Assembly: GCA_903824665.1 (NCBI GenBank)
Contig: CAIJXT010000029.1
Coordinates: forward strand, 1 to 64,000
Direction of reading: 5' to 3'
DNA from: an uncultured Bacteroidota bacterium
GTDB taxonomy: Bacteria; Bacteroidota; Bacteroidia; Chitinophagales; Chitinophagaceae
DNA: 64,000 nucleotides
The position numbers and the translations under genes are program-made. Position 1 is the first letter of the stretch, and the number at the start of each line of letters is the position of its first letter. Below the pieces are notes generated by a model. That model was not told the DNA's origin, ran no database searches, and saw only the letters and a list, made by a program, of their open reading frames with translations. This document shows positions 34,701-44,400 of the stretch, piece after piece.

Positions 34701-36124
34701 AATGCATCGAGATAAATCAGGAGGTTTCGGCAACTGATAAAGTCCATTCGGGAGAACGGAGGGTCTTGCAACACATTGTGTAGCGCGAACACACATACAT
34801 CGCGCAATGATTTGGAAATGCGATAGTGATCCTTTGTTTTTGTAAAAAACTGCTGGATACGCTTTGCCGAAACATTTTTTAGCTGTTGCAACGAATACTC
34901 TCCGATCCGGGCAGTACTTATGGCTTCTGCACTAAGGTCTGAAGCGAATATCTGAAAAGGGATAGTGTTGTTTTTGTTTTTCTGCAATTCAAGGATCATC
35001 ATGGCGATAGAGTACACTTCCTCGCCGGTGGCACAAGCCGATACCCAGATGCGTAACGTTTCGCCCCGCGCCTTGCTTTTGAGCAGGCGGGGCAGCTCCG
35101 TCTTGTATAAATGGAGAAACGCATCTGTGTCTCTGAAGAATTCAGTGACATTGATCAGCAGATCGCTGTAAAGCAGATCCAGTTCGTTTGCGTCTTTAGA
35201 TAGTAAGGCGCCGTATTTTTTTAGTGTCTTTATGCTGTGTATCTGCATTCTGCGCAACATCCGCCGTTTGATCGTGGTCATTTTGTAGTGACTGAAATCA
35301 ACGTTTTTCCTATTAGATAATAGTTGCAGAATGTTTTGAAGGTCGGGGTTGCTGTTCTCGATTTCTGCATCCTGCTGAGGCTTCAGTGCTTTTCTGCCCG
35401 TCAGCGGATACTTGCTTATCCTGTTCAGTTCTTTCGCAATGGCTCTGGGAGATAGCACAAAATCGACTACACCTGAAGCGATAGCTGATTGTGGCATACT
35501 GCCAAATTTTGCAGAATCGTCCTGGGCAAACGTAATGCCGCCTGCCATTTTTATTTCTTTCAGCCCACGGGTGCCGTCACTGGCGCTGCCCGATAGTACT
35601 ATGCCCACAACATTTTCTTTGTGGGTTTCGGCAAGTGAAGAGAAAAGCACATCAATAGAGAGGTTGGAGGTTTTGTGAACGCGCGGTATCAGCTTTATAT
35701 GCCCGTCTGTGACCTCAATGTCTCTGTTGTATGGGATCACATACACATTGTCGGGCTTCATTTGCTCCATATCGTCTATCACCTGCACCGCCATTTTGGT
35801 AGCCCTAGCAAGCAGGGTGCTGAGAATGCTTTTGTGATCGGGGCTCAGGTGCTGTACGTATATGAAGGCCATGCCGGTGGTTGGAGAGAGATTTTTCAGC
35901 AGCTCCATAACGGCTTCGAGTCCACCGGCAGATGCGCCAATAGCTACAACAGGAAAAGAACTGGCAGCAGAACCCGGCTCTGGTGAAACAGAAGTCATTT
36001 CTTTCCTGGTGGCAGATGTTGTTTGCTGTGCCTTGGGTGGGCTGCTTTTTTTAGCTATAGTTTTGCCAGTATCGCCCTTTGGGGGAAGTGGTTTCTTTTT
36101 GCCTGCAATGGGAGTAGCGCTCAT
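31769..36124 (-). CDS. CheB-CheR-PAS-histidine kinase-receiver hybrid
   Basis: The 1451-aa cytosolic hybrid has, in order, a CheB methylesterase domain (about 52-235, active-site Ser in IGASAGG) and a CheR methyltransferase domain (about 260-510). A PAS-like segment (about 560-680) and a long Glu/Asn-rich coiled coil (about 695-785) follow, then two PAS domains (about 785-1060). Next come HisKA with NMSHEIRTPMNAIVG (His about 1084), HATPase_c (DTGIGVP, GGTGLGLAIV) and a C-terminal receiver with LMDLQMPEMNG. It lacks the CheB receiver and any membrane segment. No chemoreceptor is near, so it probably signals rather than adapts chemotaxis; the partner is unknown. Confidence 0.93.
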   Translation of the reverse strand: MSATPIAGKKKPLPPKGDTGKTIAKKSSPPKAQQTTSATRKEMTSVSPEPGSAASSFPVVAIGASAGGLEAVMELLKNLSPTTGMAFIYVQHLSPDHKSILSTLLARATKMAVQVIDDMEQMKPDNVYVIPYNRDIEVTDGHIKLIPRVHKTSNLSIDVLFSSLAETHKENVVGIVLSGSASDGTRGLKEIKMAGGITFAQDDSAKFGSMPQSAIASGVVDFVLSPRAIAKELNRISKYPLTGRKALKPQQDAEIENSNPDLQNILQLLSNRKNVDFSHYKMTTIKRRMLRRMQIHSIKTLKKYGALLSKDANELDLLYSDLLINVTEFFRDTDAFLHLYKTELPRLLKSKARGETLRIWVSACATGEEVYSIAMMILELQKNKNNTIPFQIFASDLSAEAISTARIGEYSLQQLKNVSAKRIQQFFTKTKDHYRISKSLRDVCVFALHNVLQDPPFSRMDFISCRNLLIYLDAFAQKKVLSTFHFALKDGGTLMLGKSETIGTSTQFFTPLNKKFKTYSCKKKEENNRIPDLIPTLSQNSLLQSGNTYTTPKKTATATTNLGSTFDSILLSRYMPASVIINHEMEILEFRGATKTYLNHTSGRASFNILKMAHLEITFELRNVIHNAIKTKQIVRKTGIEINHDKPGFILRIVNLEVAPLQIDGEGPLLIVVFTGQELDEAEPSVAGGKSNSIAKDRRIKKLEEELAVARFDMGSITDDQEAANEELQSANEEIISSNEELQSLNEELETSKEEIESTNEELTTSNQELHGRIQQIEDLSTYYEIILDTVHEPVLILDKNIRIKSANKSFCRIFHVPEEECLGVSLYKLGDNQWNIPRLRELLEDIVPKNNRFHDLEIELDFPVIGPKTLLLNAHRIIQPSRNEELIVLTIIDITDVRKLAIELQLKEKKKLEILLETGKTSLKTVEDSNKRYNMLLMQSIFAFAILKGKEKTIVLANNSIKEIWGKGDDVVGKRLLKVLPELKRTGVPALMDEVFTTGIPYNGYEVLVPLNRNGKMEDAYFNFVYQPYLEADETISGISIISYEVTEHVIAKNELVVAKGKAEHRREIAEDAVKSKQQLLANMSHEIRTPMNAIVGFTNVILKTRLDESQREYINAIKTSGDALLILVDDILDLAKVDAGKMTFEHTPFNLSASVSMVLHLFESKIREKNLKLIAEYDKAIPEMLIGDSLRLRQILLNLLSNAVKFTAAGTIQISIAIKTQDGEDLSIEFKVTDTGIGVPANKLETIFNDFEQAGRETSSAYGGTGLGLAIVKRLVELQGGTISLTSKLGRGSVFSFVLSFKKALPDNFSIVPETGSPADTKPETRKIRVLVAEDVALNQMLIKIILLEFGFEIDIAPNGLAVIEKLQSGSYDVVLMDLQMPEMNGFDSTAYIRNQLNSSVPIIALTADVTAADVKKCSEVGMDDYISKPIDEKLLYNKIMSCIARVRG

Positions 36125-36716
36125 TGTAAGCGTGCTGATTTTATGAAATTGTATTTGCTGTCCTTACATTCTGCCCATTTAGTATATCTGCTAAATAGCT
36201 TCACAATTAAAAAAAGAGCAAGAGCAACATTCTGTATTTCAATTCCGCGCGCGTTAAGGCAAATGTAACCTATTATATTGCTATACAGCCACATTTGTCA
36301 TTGCACAAAGCGTAGCTAACGGTCGCGGATAGTAATGAAATACATGCTTGTATTGGAGGCTTATGCACCTGTTTGATATCAAAAACGGGCTGTGGCTGAT
36401 ACCTGGGTCTGATGTGGATGAATGAGGCGAAACAGAAGTGGAAGTACATCCGTTTGGCCCGGTGAATAGGCCTGCAACAGGGTACGGAGGGGCAGTTGGC
36501 GAACATTCTGGTTGGTTTTTGCGGTTAAAGAAAATGCTGTGCCGTAAATGTATTGAGCATTTATAGTCCAGATGACTGGCCCACCGTATTGTACAGTGCG
36601 AATGGCGTTTAGTAAACCTGAATAATGTAACAAATTCCATAAGTTATGTAACAAATTCCCTTGCTGAAAAGCAAACTTTGTGTAGCGCTATAAACGATAG
36701 CATTAAAAAACAAAAA
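36125..36716. other. Gene-free intergenic region
   Basis: Open frames here (for example 36273-36640 on the minus strand) have no plausible protein character. The only structure seen is the 14-bp direct repeat at 36625-36659, described separately. Confidence 0.6.
36625..36659 (+). promoter_or_regulatory. Two 14-bp direct repeats, candidate activator site
   Basis: ATGTAACAAATTCC occurs exactly at 36625-36638 and 36646-36659, a period of 21 bp (two helical turns). A one-mismatch -7 box (AAACTTTG, 36673-36680) follows 13 nt later and the gene starts at 36717. The repeats therefore cover the -33 region. Confidence 0.5.
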
Positions 36717-37529
36717 ATGAACAGCAGCACAGCAGTGGATACACCGAACGGAATGACTACATTGAAAGTGGGTAATGCAGCACAAAATACCAATCATAAT
36801 CACCAGCTCAGAACTCTGCTGTCTATCAGGAGGTTTAGCGCAGGTCTGCAAGAGCACAGTGACCAACTAAAACAGATTGAGAACGACTTAAATGAACTGA
36901 GCAAAAATGCTGCAGCATTACTGGTAGCGAATAGTGAAGAGGAAGGATATCGGAAATGGGAGGTGGTTTTAGCCAAAGTGAATAGCTGCGTTTATGCAAT
37001 AAACCACCTGCTGAATACTGCCAACACAAAAATTGAACAAAAAGACCGTACAGATTCTTCAGATTTATGGAGGCAGATTGAAGTGCAAATTGCGGCACTG
37101 GAAGAATCTGGTAAGGAAATGGAAGACCAGGGGTTTGAGCTACTGGCAGAGACTGAGCAAAAGAACTGGAATACCTATGTTTTAGACTTTCAGCAATCAA
37201 TACTTCCCCTATTCATCTCGCATGCTATGGCATACAAAGTAGAGTTGCAGCTGATAGAAAAATACACTCCTGAAGAACTGAGCAAGGTTACACAAACCAT
37301 CTTAAATAATATTCCCGACAACTACACGTTTGAGGAAGCAGAAGAATACGAAAGAGCGTATCTGAAAGCTATGGGTGATCTGGAAAAAGAGATGGGACAG
37401 GAGAAAAACCTTTGGGATAAGTTTCTGGATATACTGGCTGGCGGTACACACCAAACGCCTGCTGAGCGCGTAATGCTGGACAAATGGGTAGAAGGAGAAA
37501 AGGGTGAACTGTCGGCCGAGGTGAAGTAG
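36717..37529 (+). CDS. Soluble helical protein of unknown function
   Basis: The 270-aa protein has no signal peptide and is predicted almost wholly helical. Likely coiled-coil segments are at about 30-65 (QEHSDQLKQIENDLNELSKN) and 100-140. A Glu/Lys-rich C-terminal half includes ILNNIPDNYTFEEAEEYERAYLKAMGDLEKEM. I recognise no family. The layout is somewhat like four-helix cytosolic proteins such as hemerythrin relatives, but no His/Glu metal pattern is seen. The Met at 36717 is chosen over an upstream start because the extension is not conserved-looking. Confidence 0.7.
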   Translation: MNSSTAVDTPNGMTTLKVGNAAQNTNHNHQLRTLLSIRRFSAGLQEHSDQLKQIENDLNELSKNAAALLVANSEEEGYRKWEVVLAKVNSCVYAINHLLNTANTKIEQKDRTDSSDLWRQIEVQIAALEESGKEMEDQGFELLAETEQKNWNTYVLDFQQSILPLFISHAMAYKVELQLIEKYTPEELSKVTQTILNNIPDNYTFEEAEEYERAYLKAMGDLEKEMGQEKNLWDKFLDILAGGTHQTPAERVMLDKWVEGEKGELSAEVK

Positions 37530-37577
37530 TATAGCGTTAGGTTGCCGGAAGGATAGAACCGGATTTTCGCATGATGT

Positions 37578-37970
37578 TCACGACGACAAAATCTTCATCA
37601 AGTGCAGTATGTTGGAATTATGCTGCCCTTTGGAATCATTCAGCTCTTTGAATTTTTCCACATCTGATAGCTTTCCAGGATCAATAGACTTAAAACCCAT
37701 CGACCAATCTTCGAAGTGCCGGCTACTGGTCATGCCGTCCTTGAGGATTTGGAAGTATTTGTGGCGGGAATCATTTTCGATTGCCACAGCCAATTGTTTC
37801 ACAGTCGATTCGGCCCCTTCGATCAGTTGTATAAATTTTCCATCAAAATAGTAGAGCATGCCGGTTATGGCAAGTTTCTGATTATTGTCTCTTGCATGAA
37901 CGAGAAGCTCTTTCAGAAGATCATCGTTAAATTCGATAGTTGCATAACTACTATAGATCAGATAATACAT
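37578..37970 (-). CDS. BLUF blue-light sensor
   Basis: This 130-aa stand-alone BLUF protein binds FAD and senses blue light. Visible conserved residues are Tyr in LIYSS (residue 6), the Asn in ARDNNQKLAITGML (about 27-40), and the key Gln in FIQLIEG (about 48-54). RHKYFQILKDGMTSSRHFEDWSMGF (about 72-96) follows, where the Trp/Met region tunes the flavin. No output domain is fused, so it must act through a partner. A longer frame to 38033 uses TTG, but the BLUF fold begins at this Met, and a perfect -7 box ends 4 nt upstream. Confidence 0.92.
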   Translation of the reverse strand: MYYLIYSSYATIEFNDDLLKELLVHARDNNQKLAITGMLYYFDGKFIQLIEGAESTVKQLAVAIENDSRHKYFQILKDGMTSSRHFEDWSMGFKSIDPGKLSDVEKFKELNDSKGQHNSNILHLMKILSS

Positions 37971-37974
37971 ACTA

Positions 37975-37982
37975 CAAAGGTA
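37975..37982 (-). promoter_or_regulatory. -7 box 4 nt before the BLUF ATG (leaderless candidate)
   Basis: The minus-strand sequence TACCTTTG ends 4 nt (TAGT) before the ATG at 37970. The expected transcript start is at or next to the ATG. Confidence 0.55.
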
Positions 37983-38191
37983 TTGATATAAATTATGAAG
38001 GCAAACATGCGTATTATGGAATCTTTTTTGCAATTCTGCCGCCCATCAAAAAAATATTTTTTAAGTGAGAATTGATACAATTCGGGTATTCTTTTTGTGT
38101 TCGCAATATTGCCCTGCAAATCATGTTGGACAATGCTTCAGGAGCAACTGGCTGGCATAATATTTGCAGCGCTGAGTGCACAATACAGACT

Positions 38192-39148
38192 ATGCATAAA
38201 CACCTATTTTTTGTCCTGCTGCTTATCATTTGTTTTTCGGGAGCTTCAGCGCAGAACATATTGCGCAACCCGAATTTTGTTGAGAAATATGACTGTCCGC
38301 AGTATCTGGATGAGCTATTCAAGTGCAAGTACTGGCGATCTCCCACGAAGTCGACTCCCGGCTACTACAACAGTTGCTACGATACAATAGCTGGTATGGG
38401 GCCCGGTCCCGGTGTGCCGCAAAGCTGGTGGGCATACCAGCATTCGAACGATAATGCGTACGTTGGGATCTATGGGCTGCACTATGGTGGCTACCGGGAA
38501 TATATCGCAACTACATTTTCGCCCCTTATACCCGGTGAAACCTACCGGGTAAGTATGCGTATATCCCTCGCCGATTCGGTAGCCATTGCAAGCGCTGGCT
38601 TGGGTGTGTACTTTTATAAGGATGCTGTACCTGACTACCATACGCATGGCAGAATATTTGTAATGCCGCAGGTAGACTACACACACTATGGGATCATTGT
38701 CAATGATACGGAATGGGTGTCGCTGGTTGGTACATTTGTTGCTGATTCGGCATACACCAATCTGGTGATAGGTAATTTTCATTCTGACACTGACGTAATG
38801 AAATTAAGTGTAACAATACGGCCCGGAAAGAAGATCAACTACTACCTTATAGATTCTGTAGCGTTAGAAATGGTTGAGGATGCGGGTATAGGCATTTACA
38901 ATGCCGTAACGGCGACTATTGCTGTGTACCCAAACCCGGCCGGAGGCAGGTATACATTTTCGTTCGGGCGTATTGCTGATTACAACCTTACGCTGTACAA
39001 TGCGGTTGGTGTGGCTGTGGTGAAAAAGGAGCATGTTGTGCAAAAAGACATTACCATTGAGCGCGGCTCGTTGCCGGCGGGGCACTACTTTTATACTGCT
39101 GAAACAGCAGGAAGCATCGCTGGCAGGGGACGCATACTGCTGGAATGA
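38192..39148 (+). CDS. T9SS-secreted protein with Bacteroidota N-terminal module
   Basis: The 318-aa protein has a signal peptide (about 1-21). It continues NILRNPNFVEKYDCPQYLDELFKCKYW, then GYYNSC, VPQSWWAYQHSNDNAYVGIYGLHYGGYREYI and SPLIPGETYRVSMRISLADS. This module is common in Bacteroidota OmpA-like and gliding-related surface proteins (known as a recurrent N-terminal family, name not recalled). From about residue 240 (VYPNPAGGRYTFSF) it has a T9SS type A sorting domain. The Met at 38192 is chosen over a longer frame, since it makes the signal peptide. Its function is unknown, perhaps binding of polysaccharide. Confidence 0.85.
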   Translation: MHKHLFFVLLLIICFSGASAQNILRNPNFVEKYDCPQYLDELFKCKYWRSPTKSTPGYYNSCYDTIAGMGPGPGVPQSWWAYQHSNDNAYVGIYGLHYGGYREYIATTFSPLIPGETYRVSMRISLADSVAIASAGLGVYFYKDAVPDYHTHGRIFVMPQVDYTHYGIIVNDTEWVSLVGTFVADSAYTNLVIGNFHSDTDVMKLSVTIRPGKKINYYLIDSVALEMVEDAGIGIYNAVTATIAVYPNPAGGRYTFSFGRIADYNLTLYNAVGVAVVKKEHVVQKDITIERGSLPAGHYFYTAETAGSIAGRGRILLE

Positions 39149-39286
39149 TGCTGAAAGCTGCCTGTGAAGCAGGCGGATAGCAACCCAAACGGTAGTACAC
39201 ATGTTTGGGCGGCCGCGGACTAAATGCTTAGCACAGACTGAGCAACAATAGAAACCAGATTGTCAAAGCCCCGGTTTGAAAATATC

Positions 39287-40297
39287 TTATGTACGTTGCC
39301 CTACATTTTTGATGTTTTTTTCAAGGTAGTCGTTTAGCTTTCGCGAATAACTATCGAGCTCTATAGTAGCGTTCAGCAAATATGGGATCACTTCGTTTTC
39401 CTCTTCTTCTTTCGAGAAATGTTTGTCTTTTACTAATTGCAGTAACCCCTGGCAAGTCACAATAGGTTTGCGTATTTCGTGTGATACTGTAAATAGCATA
39501 TCCTCTATTGTTTTGAGATAGGTAAGCTTCTCCTCTTCCATTTTCTTTTGCGCATCAATTGGTATTCGGAGCGACAAATATCCGGTTATGGAATCTCTTT
39601 GATCCTTGATTGGAATAATCACAGACTTTACCCAGTAATAGGTGCCGTCTTTGGCTTTGTTTTTTAGTTCGCCTGTCCAGGCAGAGCCGCTTGTTATGGT
39701 TTTCCAGATGTCGACAAAGTGCTCTTTGGAATGGTAGCCCGAATTTACAATTCTGTGCGTCTTGCCTATCAGTTCGGCCTCAGCGTATTTCGAGATTTCA
39801 CAGAATTTTTCATTTGCATAGGTAATGACGCCCTTGCTGTCTGTTATGGTGCAAATGATGTTCATGTCTATAGCTTTGTTGATGGCTGCGAGTGTGGCTA
39901 TAACATTGTCTTTCTCCTGTTTGTTTTTTACAGCATTACTTACATCTTTCCCAACAAAAAGTATCTGAACCAATTTTTCTTCTTTATCAAAAAAACCGGT
40001 GCCTTCCCATTTGATCCACATTGATTCTCCTGAGAAATGATAGTTGTGGGTGGAGGAGAAAAAAGGATTATCAGAATTTATGGTGTTTAGAAAACTGACG
40101 TCTATTTCTTCGCCAATCTCAGAAAAAATGTCGGTGATCTTTGTTCCTACAAGTTCAGCGTCTGGTTTCTGAAGCAGGGCGCAAACTGACTTGTTGGCAA
40201 ACTGCAGCACTGATTGGCCGGTGGAAATAATAATAAAGTCACTAGAATTCGTCAATATACTATAACCTATTTCTGATGTATCTACTCCATTAATCAT
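39287..40297 (-). CDS. PAS-PAS-HisKA protein lacking an ATPase domain
   Basis: The 336-aa cytosolic protein has two PAS domains: about 5-125, and about 135-255 with ITDSKGVITYANEKFCEISKY and NSGYHSKEHF. A HisKA-like dimerisation helix follows, with TVSHEIRKPIVTCQGLLQLV at about 272-291. It stops soon after the second helix, so the HATPase_c domain that would phosphorylate the His is absent. The 138 nt between it and the neighbouring gene are too short to hold that domain. It may be a phospho-relay partner, a dominant regulator of another kinase, or a degenerate kinase. A palindrome at 40408-40421 lies in the upstream gap. Confidence 0.85.
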   Translation of the reverse strand: MINGVDTSEIGYSILTNSSDFIIISTGQSVLQFANKSVCALLQKPDAELVGTKITDIFSEIGEEIDVSFLNTINSDNPFFSSTHNYHFSGESMWIKWEGTGFFDKEEKLVQILFVGKDVSNAVKNKQEKDNVIATLAAINKAIDMNIICTITDSKGVITYANEKFCEISKYAEAELIGKTHRIVNSGYHSKEHFVDIWKTITSGSAWTGELKNKAKDGTYYWVKSVIIPIKDQRDSITGYLSLRIPIDAQKKMEEEKLTYLKTIEDMLFTVSHEIRKPIVTCQGLLQLVKDKHFSKEEEENEVIPYLLNATIELDSYSRKLNDYLEKNIKNVGQRT

Positions 40298-40407
40298 GAC
40301 AACACTATTGATTGACGAGATTTTTTTGGGCTAAAATTAAACAGCTTCGCGAAATTCTACCACAAAAAATAAACAATTAAAAATACTTACCATGTCATTT
40401 TTGAAAC

Positions 40408-40421
40408 ATGACCAAGGTCAT
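40408..40421. promoter_or_regulatory. 14-bp palindrome between divergent genes
   Basis: ATGACCAAGGTCAT is a perfect inverted repeat in the 314-nt gap between the PAS-HisKA gene and the small barrel gene. It could be an operator for either. No regulator is assigned. Confidence 0.3.
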
Positions 40422-40611
40422 TGTTGGAATAAGAAAACTTTATAGTGAAATGCTGTGTTTCGTTTTTTTGCGGATTGCGACACCCGGTCTTTTGCGACGC
40501 CCTACATTTGAGTTCAATTGGTTGTTGACCGGAAAACAGGATCAACGATTTTCAATTTTTTCTATGTTTTTTTGAAAAAACTCATTAACTTTATTTCTAA
40601 AGCTAAGTGCT

Positions 40612-41232
40612 ATGAAACATTTGCTCGCTATTATTGCTGCAATTCTATTGGTTAATCCGGTATTTGCACAGCTGGAAATAGGTATAAACGGCGGGCTGGT
40701 GCGCAACCCTGCTTCTGTGTTATACATACATGATTATAAAGAACAGCGGAAGGCTACGGATTATGCACCAGTGATGACTGCACAGGTGATGTATAACCTG
40801 AAGCACTGGCAGGTGGGGATATCAGCGGCACTCAGGCAACAACAAATCAAGTATACGCAAACAGTACCCGTGGGCTGTTTTGGAATAGAAGAACGTACCA
40901 GCAACGATAAAGAGCAGCTGGTGCCTATACAATTGCAGGTGTCCCGCAAGTTTAATTTTAACAGCATAGAGCCTTATTGCGGCGTTGCAGCAGGGCTGGT
41001 GAAAGGATTCGGCACTGTGCGTGTCACGAGAATAGAACAGGCAGGTGAAACATTCACCTACCAATCATCTGGTATTGCCGCTGGTGCTCATGCCGGCCTT
41101 ACCTGGTACATAACCAGAAAGGTGGGTATCAACACTGAGGTTGCTGCCAGCTATATGAAAGTATCGGGAACTGTGTTGCAGTATGATCCGATTGCTCTCG
41201 CCATGACAGCAGGAATACGATATAGGCTGTAA
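40612..41232 (+). CDS. Small outer-membrane beta-barrel protein
   Basis: The 206-aa protein has a signal peptide (about 1-19: KHLLAIIAAILLVNPVFAQ). It then has eight or so amphipathic beta-strands such as AQVMYNLKHWQVGISAALRQQQ, EPYCGVAAGLVKGFG, IAAGAHAGLTWYITRKVGINTEVAASYMK and IALAMTAGIRYRL. These match an OmpA/OmpX-type eight-stranded outer-membrane barrel (Pfam OMP_b-brl). A near-consensus -7 box (TAACTTTA) lies about 20 nt upstream of the ATG. No specific function can be given. Confidence 0.85.
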   Translation: MKHLLAIIAAILLVNPVFAQLEIGINGGLVRNPASVLYIHDYKEQRKATDYAPVMTAQVMYNLKHWQVGISAALRQQQIKYTQTVPVGCFGIEERTSNDKEQLVPIQLQVSRKFNFNSIEPYCGVAAGLVKGFGTVRVTRIEQAGETFTYQSSGIAAGAHAGLTWYITRKVGINTEVAASYMKVSGTVLQYDPIALAMTAGIRYRL

Positions 41233-41415
41233 AAATGCTACTCAATAGCCTAAAAGTTGGCGTTGGTTGCTTTCCGGTGCCAATTTACGAAAACACACTG
41301 TTTGGAAGTGTTTGAAAAATTGATGTAAACTTAATGTTAAGTTAGTGGCGGATACTGTTTATTTGTAATAATGAGACGTTCCCTCATTTAGTTATATCTA
41401 AGTATAATATCAAAC

Positions 41416-44400
41416 ATGATAAGGTCAATTTCAGTGCTCTTCCGTTTTTTCGTTTTGTTGTTTTTGGGTTTCTTTTTTGGTCCGGCCGGGTATAGCCAGG
41501 TGTTGACTTATACCAATAATACGGCAGGTACACTGGCGACCGTAGCAGCAAATGTAACTGCGACTTCGCTGGCAAGGGTAAATGGTGCAGCAACCCCAGG
41601 TGCGCCTTGCGGATCAGGCTTTTCGATGTCTGCATTTACCAATGTTACTGTGTATAGTGCTGGTCTGGCGGCGGTAGAGGTATCTGTCACTCCCAATACA
41701 GGGTTCACCATTAACATTACGGGGTTTTCGGCGGGGCTGAGGCGTTCTGCATCGGGCCCTGCTAATGTCAGGTATGCATATAGTACAGACGGTGGCGCTA
41801 CCTGGATAGATCAGGGTACAGACCAGGTGCCGAATAATGCAGCCTGCGGCATTACGACTACCGGGACATGGACCACACCTATTAGTGTGCCTGCACCATT
41901 AACACTCAGATTTCGCATCTATGGCTTCAACGCACCAAGCGCAAGCGGTGCACTGCAATTGCTGAACCTTGTTGTAGATGGTACCGTAGCCGCATCTGCT
42001 GCCTGTGCGGTTCCCCCCGGACTTACGTCCACACTCACCACACCATCGTCTGCCACACTTGGCTGGACAGCGATACCCGGCGCGCTCAGTTACAATACCC
42101 GCTACAGACCATCAGGAGGTACAACATGGAGTTTTGCATCCTCTGCAGGTATTGCCACTACTATCAGCGGGCTGACAGCAGGTACAGTATATGAATGTCA
42201 GGTAGAAACAGTTTGTCCGTCGGGAACAAGCGGATATAGTTCTTCTGCTTTCTTTACTACAACTGCCAGCGGCACAGGATCGGCGTCGAGCGGCAAAATA
42301 GCAATATACTTCAACCACCCTGTTGATACAACGGTATCAACGGGGCAAAACGCTGTTTACCTCAACAATGCAATGGCAGACACAATTGTTGCCTACATCA
42401 ACCGCGCCAAATACACACTGGATATTGCCATGTATAGTTACAACCAAAGTGCCGGTTACGCCAATATTGCTGCAGCGATAAATAGCCGGGTTGCAAGTGG
42501 TGTGCGGGTACGCTATATATATGACGGATCGCAGGCGAATACGGGTCTTGCGCTCCTAAGTGCGGGTGTGCATACCTTTTCAAGCCCCACTACAAGTGCC
42601 TACGGTATCATGCACAACAAAATCATGATCATAGATGCCAACTCGTCGGATCCGAATGATGCAATTGTGGCTACAGGGTCTACAAATTGGGGCATCAATC
42701 AGCTCAATACCGATCATAATAACCAGCTTTTTATACAGGATTCCGCATTAGCACATGCTTACCTTAATCACTTCAATATGATGTGGGGCGATACCGGCAC
42801 TACACCCAATACAACGTTGTCAAAATTCGGACCTTTTAAGACTGATCTGGGTGCACATATTTTTACGATCGGTGGCAAAACCGTAGAGCTGTATTTCAGC
42901 CCTGCTGATCACACGGATTCGCATATTCAATCCTCAATCAACTCGGCGAATACCGACCTGTATTTTGGCGTATTTACTTTTACTATCCCAACCTGTGCCA
43001 ATGCCATTGTGTCGCGCAATACATCTGGTGTGTATACACCCGGTATTGTGGATGAGAACAGCTCTACCGGAGGCACGGCATACTCCATACTTACCAGTGG
43101 TTTGGGTAGCCTGATGAAAACGCAGACTGGTGCTACACTGTACCATAGCAAATTGCTTGTTGCAGACCCGTCCAATTCATGCTCTGACCCACTGGTGCTT
43201 ACCGGCTCGCACAACTGGTCTAATGCAGCCGATACCAAGAATGATGAGAATATCATTATTATCCACAGTGATACAATAGCCAATGTTTACTACCAGTCTT
43301 TTCATGCCGACTACGCTGCGCTGGGTGGTACGCTCACCCCTATTGCACCCTGCGCCACTACTACGTGCGGCACACCTACTGGTCTTTCGGTAACATCTGT
43401 GGCCACAACAACAGCTATACTTAACTGGGCTTCGCTTTCGGGTGCGCTGAGCTATAACATACAGTACCGGCAAGCCGGCAGCAGTACCTGGAGCACTACT
43501 ACTGCTGCACTCAATTCGGTAACGATCACCGGGCTGTCTCCGGCAACGGCTTGCGAGTTTCAGGTACAGGCAGTATGTACATCAGGTACCGGTGCATTCA
43601 GTACCATTACTGGTTTCTCCACACTTGCATTGCCATGCAGTGTGCCGTCCGGACTGATGGTGTCTGGTATAGATACTGATATTGCAACCGTATCGTGGAT
43701 AGCGGTGGCAGGCGCGGTGAGCTACAATGTACAATACCGCGCAGTGGGTGCGGGCGCATGGACTACTATTTCTGCCGCTACCAATACCATTACCCTCAGT
43801 TCGCTGGCTACAGCCACGACGTACGAATTTCAGGTGCAGGTAGTATGTGCATCCGGCAGCAGTATATACAGTGCCCCGTCAACCTTTAGCACAACAGCTG
43901 CGCCCATTGTAACAACAGCTTGCCCCACACCTGTTGCAGCTGCCATTCCGATCACAAACTTTACCGGTAGTTCGTGTATATTTCATTGGCTGCCAGTTAT
44001 AGGGGCAGTCAGTTACAATATCAGGCACCATGTTGTGGGTAGCGGTTCGTGGACGAATGCCAGTACAGTTGGTACATCGGCAATGATCACGGGGCTTTCG
44101 CCATGGGCTACTTACGAGTTTCAGGTGCAGGCGGTCTGCTCTGCTACCAGCAAAAGTGCATACAGTGGTTCGTCTTTGTTCACAACAATACTACCTGACG
44201 GCATAGACGATATTGCAGCGGATGACACACGGAGTCTGTCTGTTTTCCCTAACCCAACATCCGGCGAACTGACGCTTTCGTACCGCCTTAGAACTTCCGG
44301 CACAGTAAGCATAGGTATCTATGACCTGGTGGGCAGGGAAATATTGCCTGTTGTTACCTCAGCGCAACAGCCGATGGGCGAACATTTATATAAGGTGAGT

